A stretch of 64,000 nucleotides of DNA from Chitinophaga parva. Its GTDB lineage: Bacteria > Bacteroidota > Bacteroidia > Chitinophagales > Chitinophagaceae. Position 1 is the first letter of the stretch. Each line of letters begins with the position of its first letter. The notes below the pieces were generated by a model. That model searched no databases. It had not been told where the DNA came from and saw only the letters and a list, made by a program, of their open reading frames with translations. The position numbers and the translations under genes were made by a program. The stretch is from NCBI RefSeq assembly GCF_003071345.1, contig NZ_QCYK01000004.1:62001-126000 (forward strand). Direction: 5' to 3'. Positions 62,351 through 64,000 of this stretch are shown here, in pieces.

Positions 62351-63886
62351 TTATTTTGCCCCCGCAATTTCCAGGTAGGCGGGGCCTATGAAGCGCACAA
62401 TACCGCTGGCAGTAAGGGCTTCCTGGCTCATAGCGGCGGCGCCCAGGTCGCCGGCCAGGCCGTGCAGCCAGACGCCCAGGATCATGGTATGTTCCGGTGA
62501 GTACCCCTGGGCCAGTATCCCGGCCAGCAGGCCGGTAAGCACATCCCCGCTGCCGCCGGTGGCCATGCCGGCATTGCCGGTATTATTGAAATACACCTGC
62601 CCTTCCGGTGTGGCGATGGCGGTGTAGCGGCCTTTGAGCAGGATGTACAGGCTGTATTGCTGCGCTGCGGCGGACAGTTTTTCCAGCCGCTCCACATCAT
62701 TGCCCGAAGGGCCAAACATGCGCTCAAATTCCTTGGGATGGGGCGTAAGCAGGGAGTGTTTGGGCACCTGTTCCAGCAGGTACCGTTCCGCACCTAAGAT
62801 GTTGAGGGCGTCTGCATCTATCACCATGGGGTCGTGGTAGCGCTGCAGCAGCTTTTCAAAGGCTTTGGCAGTGTCGCCACTGGTGCCCAAGCCGGGGCCA
62901 ATGGCTACGGTCTTGTATTTGCCCTGGCCGTCCGCGGTTACGGCTTCGTGGAATTGTACGCTTTGTTGCCCGCCGTCATCCACCAGGCACATGGCAGGTG
63001 GTACGGTGCTTTGTATAATGTTATAGCCGCATTCCGGCACATATACGGTGAGCAGTCCTACTCCTGCGTGCAGGCAGGCCTGTGCACTGAGCACGGCGGC
63101 GCCTATTTTTCCATAACTGCCGGCTATGAGCAACGCGTGCCCGTATGTGCCTTTGTGTGAAAAGGGCAGGCGGGGTTTATAAATGCGGTGGATCATTTCC
63201 ATGTCCACCACCTGGTAGCGTGTAGGCGTTTGCGTTAGATAGTCCCTGTGCAGGCCAATGGGGAGGATGTGCACTTCGCCTACGCGGGCTGCATTTTCCG
63301 GTAGTACAAAGGCTAGTTTATATACCTCGAAGCTCAGCGTATGCCGGGCTTCCACGGTGAGCAGGTCTTTACTGCTCTCATCTGCTTTGAGGCCGGAGGG
63401 CAGGTCTATGGCAATGATGGGGTACTGGTCCTGCAGGGCGTTAATGTGCTGCACTGTTTGGGCTACCAGGCCTTCCAGGGGCCGGCTTATACCGGTACCA
63501 AAAAGCGCGTCTACGATAATGGCATTGGTGGGTAGTTCGGGGAAGGCGTCTTCCGGTTGCAGCATGATCAGGGATGCGGCTTCCCCGCCGCGCAGGGCGG
63601 CCTGGTTGGCGCGGTTATCGGCAGAGAACTTATCGGTGTAGTGGAGCAGGTAGGCTTTGGCTTCAAAGCCATGTTGCTGGAGCAGGCGGGTAGTGGCCAG
63701 GCCATCGCCCCCGTTATTGCCTGCGCCGCAAAAAATATGAAAGGAGTGCCCGGCGCCGTACCGGCCAATGAGCCACTGCGTGCATTGTGTGGCAGCTTTT
63801 TCCATCAACCGCAGGCTGGTGATGGGGGTATGTTCAATGGTATATGCATCGGCGGCGCGTACCTGGTCTGCAGTGAAGATCTTCAT
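62351..63886 (-). CDS. nnr: bifunctional NAD(P)H-hydrate epimerase and dehydratase
   Basis: Repairs damaged NADHX and NADPHX. 511 residues in two fused domains. Epimerase (YjeF_N, about 1-215): MKIFTADQVRAADAYTIEHTPI, FCGAGNNGGDGLATTRLL, DALFGTGISRPLEG, DLPSGL. Dehydratase (about 225-511): GHALLIAGSYGKIGAAVLSAQA, TVAIGPGLG, VIDADALNIL, LTPHPKEFERM, GMATGGSGDVLTGLLAG. Full length. Single gene, 196 bases upstream of hppA in the minus-strand direction. Confidence 0.97.
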   Translation of the reverse strand: MKIFTADQVRAADAYTIEHTPITSLRLMEKAATQCTQWLIGRYGAGHSFHIFCGAGNNGGDGLATTRLLQQHGFEAKAYLLHYTDKFSADNRANQAALRGGEAASLIMLQPEDAFPELPTNAIIVDALFGTGISRPLEGLVAQTVQHINALQDQYPIIAIDLPSGLKADESSKDLLTVEARHTLSFEVYKLAFVLPENAARVGEVHILPIGLHRDYLTQTPTRYQVVDMEMIHRIYKPRLPFSHKGTYGHALLIAGSYGKIGAAVLSAQACLHAGVGLLTVYVPECGYNIIQSTVPPAMCLVDDGGQQSVQFHEAVTADGQGKYKTVAIGPGLGTSGDTAKAFEKLLQRYHDPMVIDADALNILGAERYLLEQVPKHSLLTPHPKEFERMFGPSGNDVERLEKLSAAAQQYSLYILLKGRYTAIATPEGQVYFNNTGNAGMATGGSGDVLTGLLAGILAQGYSPEHTMILGVWLHGLAGDLGAAAMSQEALTASGIVRFIGPAYLEIAGAK

Positions 63887-63910
63887 ACCGTTAAGGTACG
63901 GTATAAAAAC

Positions 63911-63942
63911 AGCAAAACCCCGGCCGGAGCCAGGGTTTTGCT
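63911..63942 (-). terminator. terminator of the truncated outer-membrane gene
   Basis: Stem agcaaaaccc / gggttttgct, followed on the minus strand by gttttta. Confidence 0.8.
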
Positions 63943-63963
63943 TATAATGCTTGCCAGCAAAAT

Positions 63964-64000
63964 TTAGAAAGTGTAGCGGGCAGAAACGCCGCCCATCTGC
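63964..64000 (-). CDS. C-terminal end of an outer-membrane beta-barrel protein, cut by the right edge
   Basis: The minus-strand codons before the stop at 63966-63964 read QMGGVSARYTF. An alternating hydrophobic strand ending in Phe is the usual last strand of outer-membrane barrels. Only 11 codons are inside the window, so nothing more can be said. Confidence 0.6.
   Translation of the reverse strand, partial: QMGGVSARYTF

Noticed and set aside
1..64000. tRNA, rRNA, CRISPR, insertion sequences or prophage
   Set aside because: Scanned by eye for T-loop consensus, spaced direct repeats, transposase motifs and integrase genes; none found. A covariance or profile search could still reveal divergent ones.

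Overview
The window is a dense, gene-rich piece of a Bacteroidota chromosome, most likely from the family Chitinophagaceae (Chitinophaga-like). The evidence is a SusC/SusD pair, several TonB-type outer-membrane receptors, DUF4249 and WbqC proteins, a short RpoD of 285 residues, lipoproteins with a Cys lipobox, promoters of the TTTG/TAnnTTTG type rather than the Escherichia coli type, and little Shine-Dalgarno signal. I saw no tRNA, rRNA, CRISPR array, prophage or insertion sequence. The assignment is inference from gene content, not from a database search.

Layout. 1-6.9 kb: a SusC (cut by the left edge), SusD and phosphoesterase/beta-propeller locus. 7.2-9.2 kb: groES-groEL. 9.3-24.3 kb: mostly single genes: CPA1 antiporter, FKBP lipoprotein, L-serine dehydratase, a large protease-like/propeller/barrel protein, valS, a collagen-like lipoprotein, threonine aldolase, rpoD, a DUF4249 lipoprotein and trxB. 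24.4-29.5 kb: a housekeeping block (folB, TPR protein, DUF3822, rsmD, coaD, hotdog thioesterase, Nudix, pyrE). 29.8-38.7 kb: HMA protein, LEA-type lipoprotein, WbqC protein, arginine decarboxylase, an orphan membrane protein, Hsp20, bacilliredoxin, lgt and a hemerythrin. 39.2-44.9 kb: an outer-membrane barrel protein, then an ECF sigma factor, its probable anti-sigma factor and two secreted beta-rich proteins (DUF4097-like, DUF2807). 45.0-50.1 kb: yajQ, rpmE2, a GlmU-related protein, tpiA, a 2H phosphoesterase and acylphosphatase. 50.7-58.9 kb, all on the minus strand: BlaI/BlaR1-type regulator pair, sterol-desaturase-like hydroxylase, a candidate small RNA, a TonB receptor with its DUF4249 partner, and an NAD(P)-binding protein. 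59.2-64 kb: Rrf2 regulator, membrane pyrophosphatase, the NAD(P)HX repair enzyme and the last codons of another outer-membrane protein.

How the parts fit. Envelope and nutrient-uptake genes (SusC/D, TonB receptor/DUF4249, the barrel protein before the sigma operon, Lgt, lipoproteins) alternate with core metabolism. Three regulatory circuits can be read from the DNA: a BlaI-type repressor with two TACGA...TCGTA dyads over its own start site, an Rrf2 repressor with a CTGTAAT-N7-ATTACAG dyad over a near-perfect promoter, and a translationally coupled sigma/anti-sigma operon.

The least explained sequence is intergenic. At least four gaps carry short degenerate tandem repeats, each with its own unit. 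A separate region of about 220 bp at 54.4-54.65 kb has a promoter-like box, several hairpins and a long terminator hairpin ending in seven T, which suggests an unannotated structured RNA on the minus strand.
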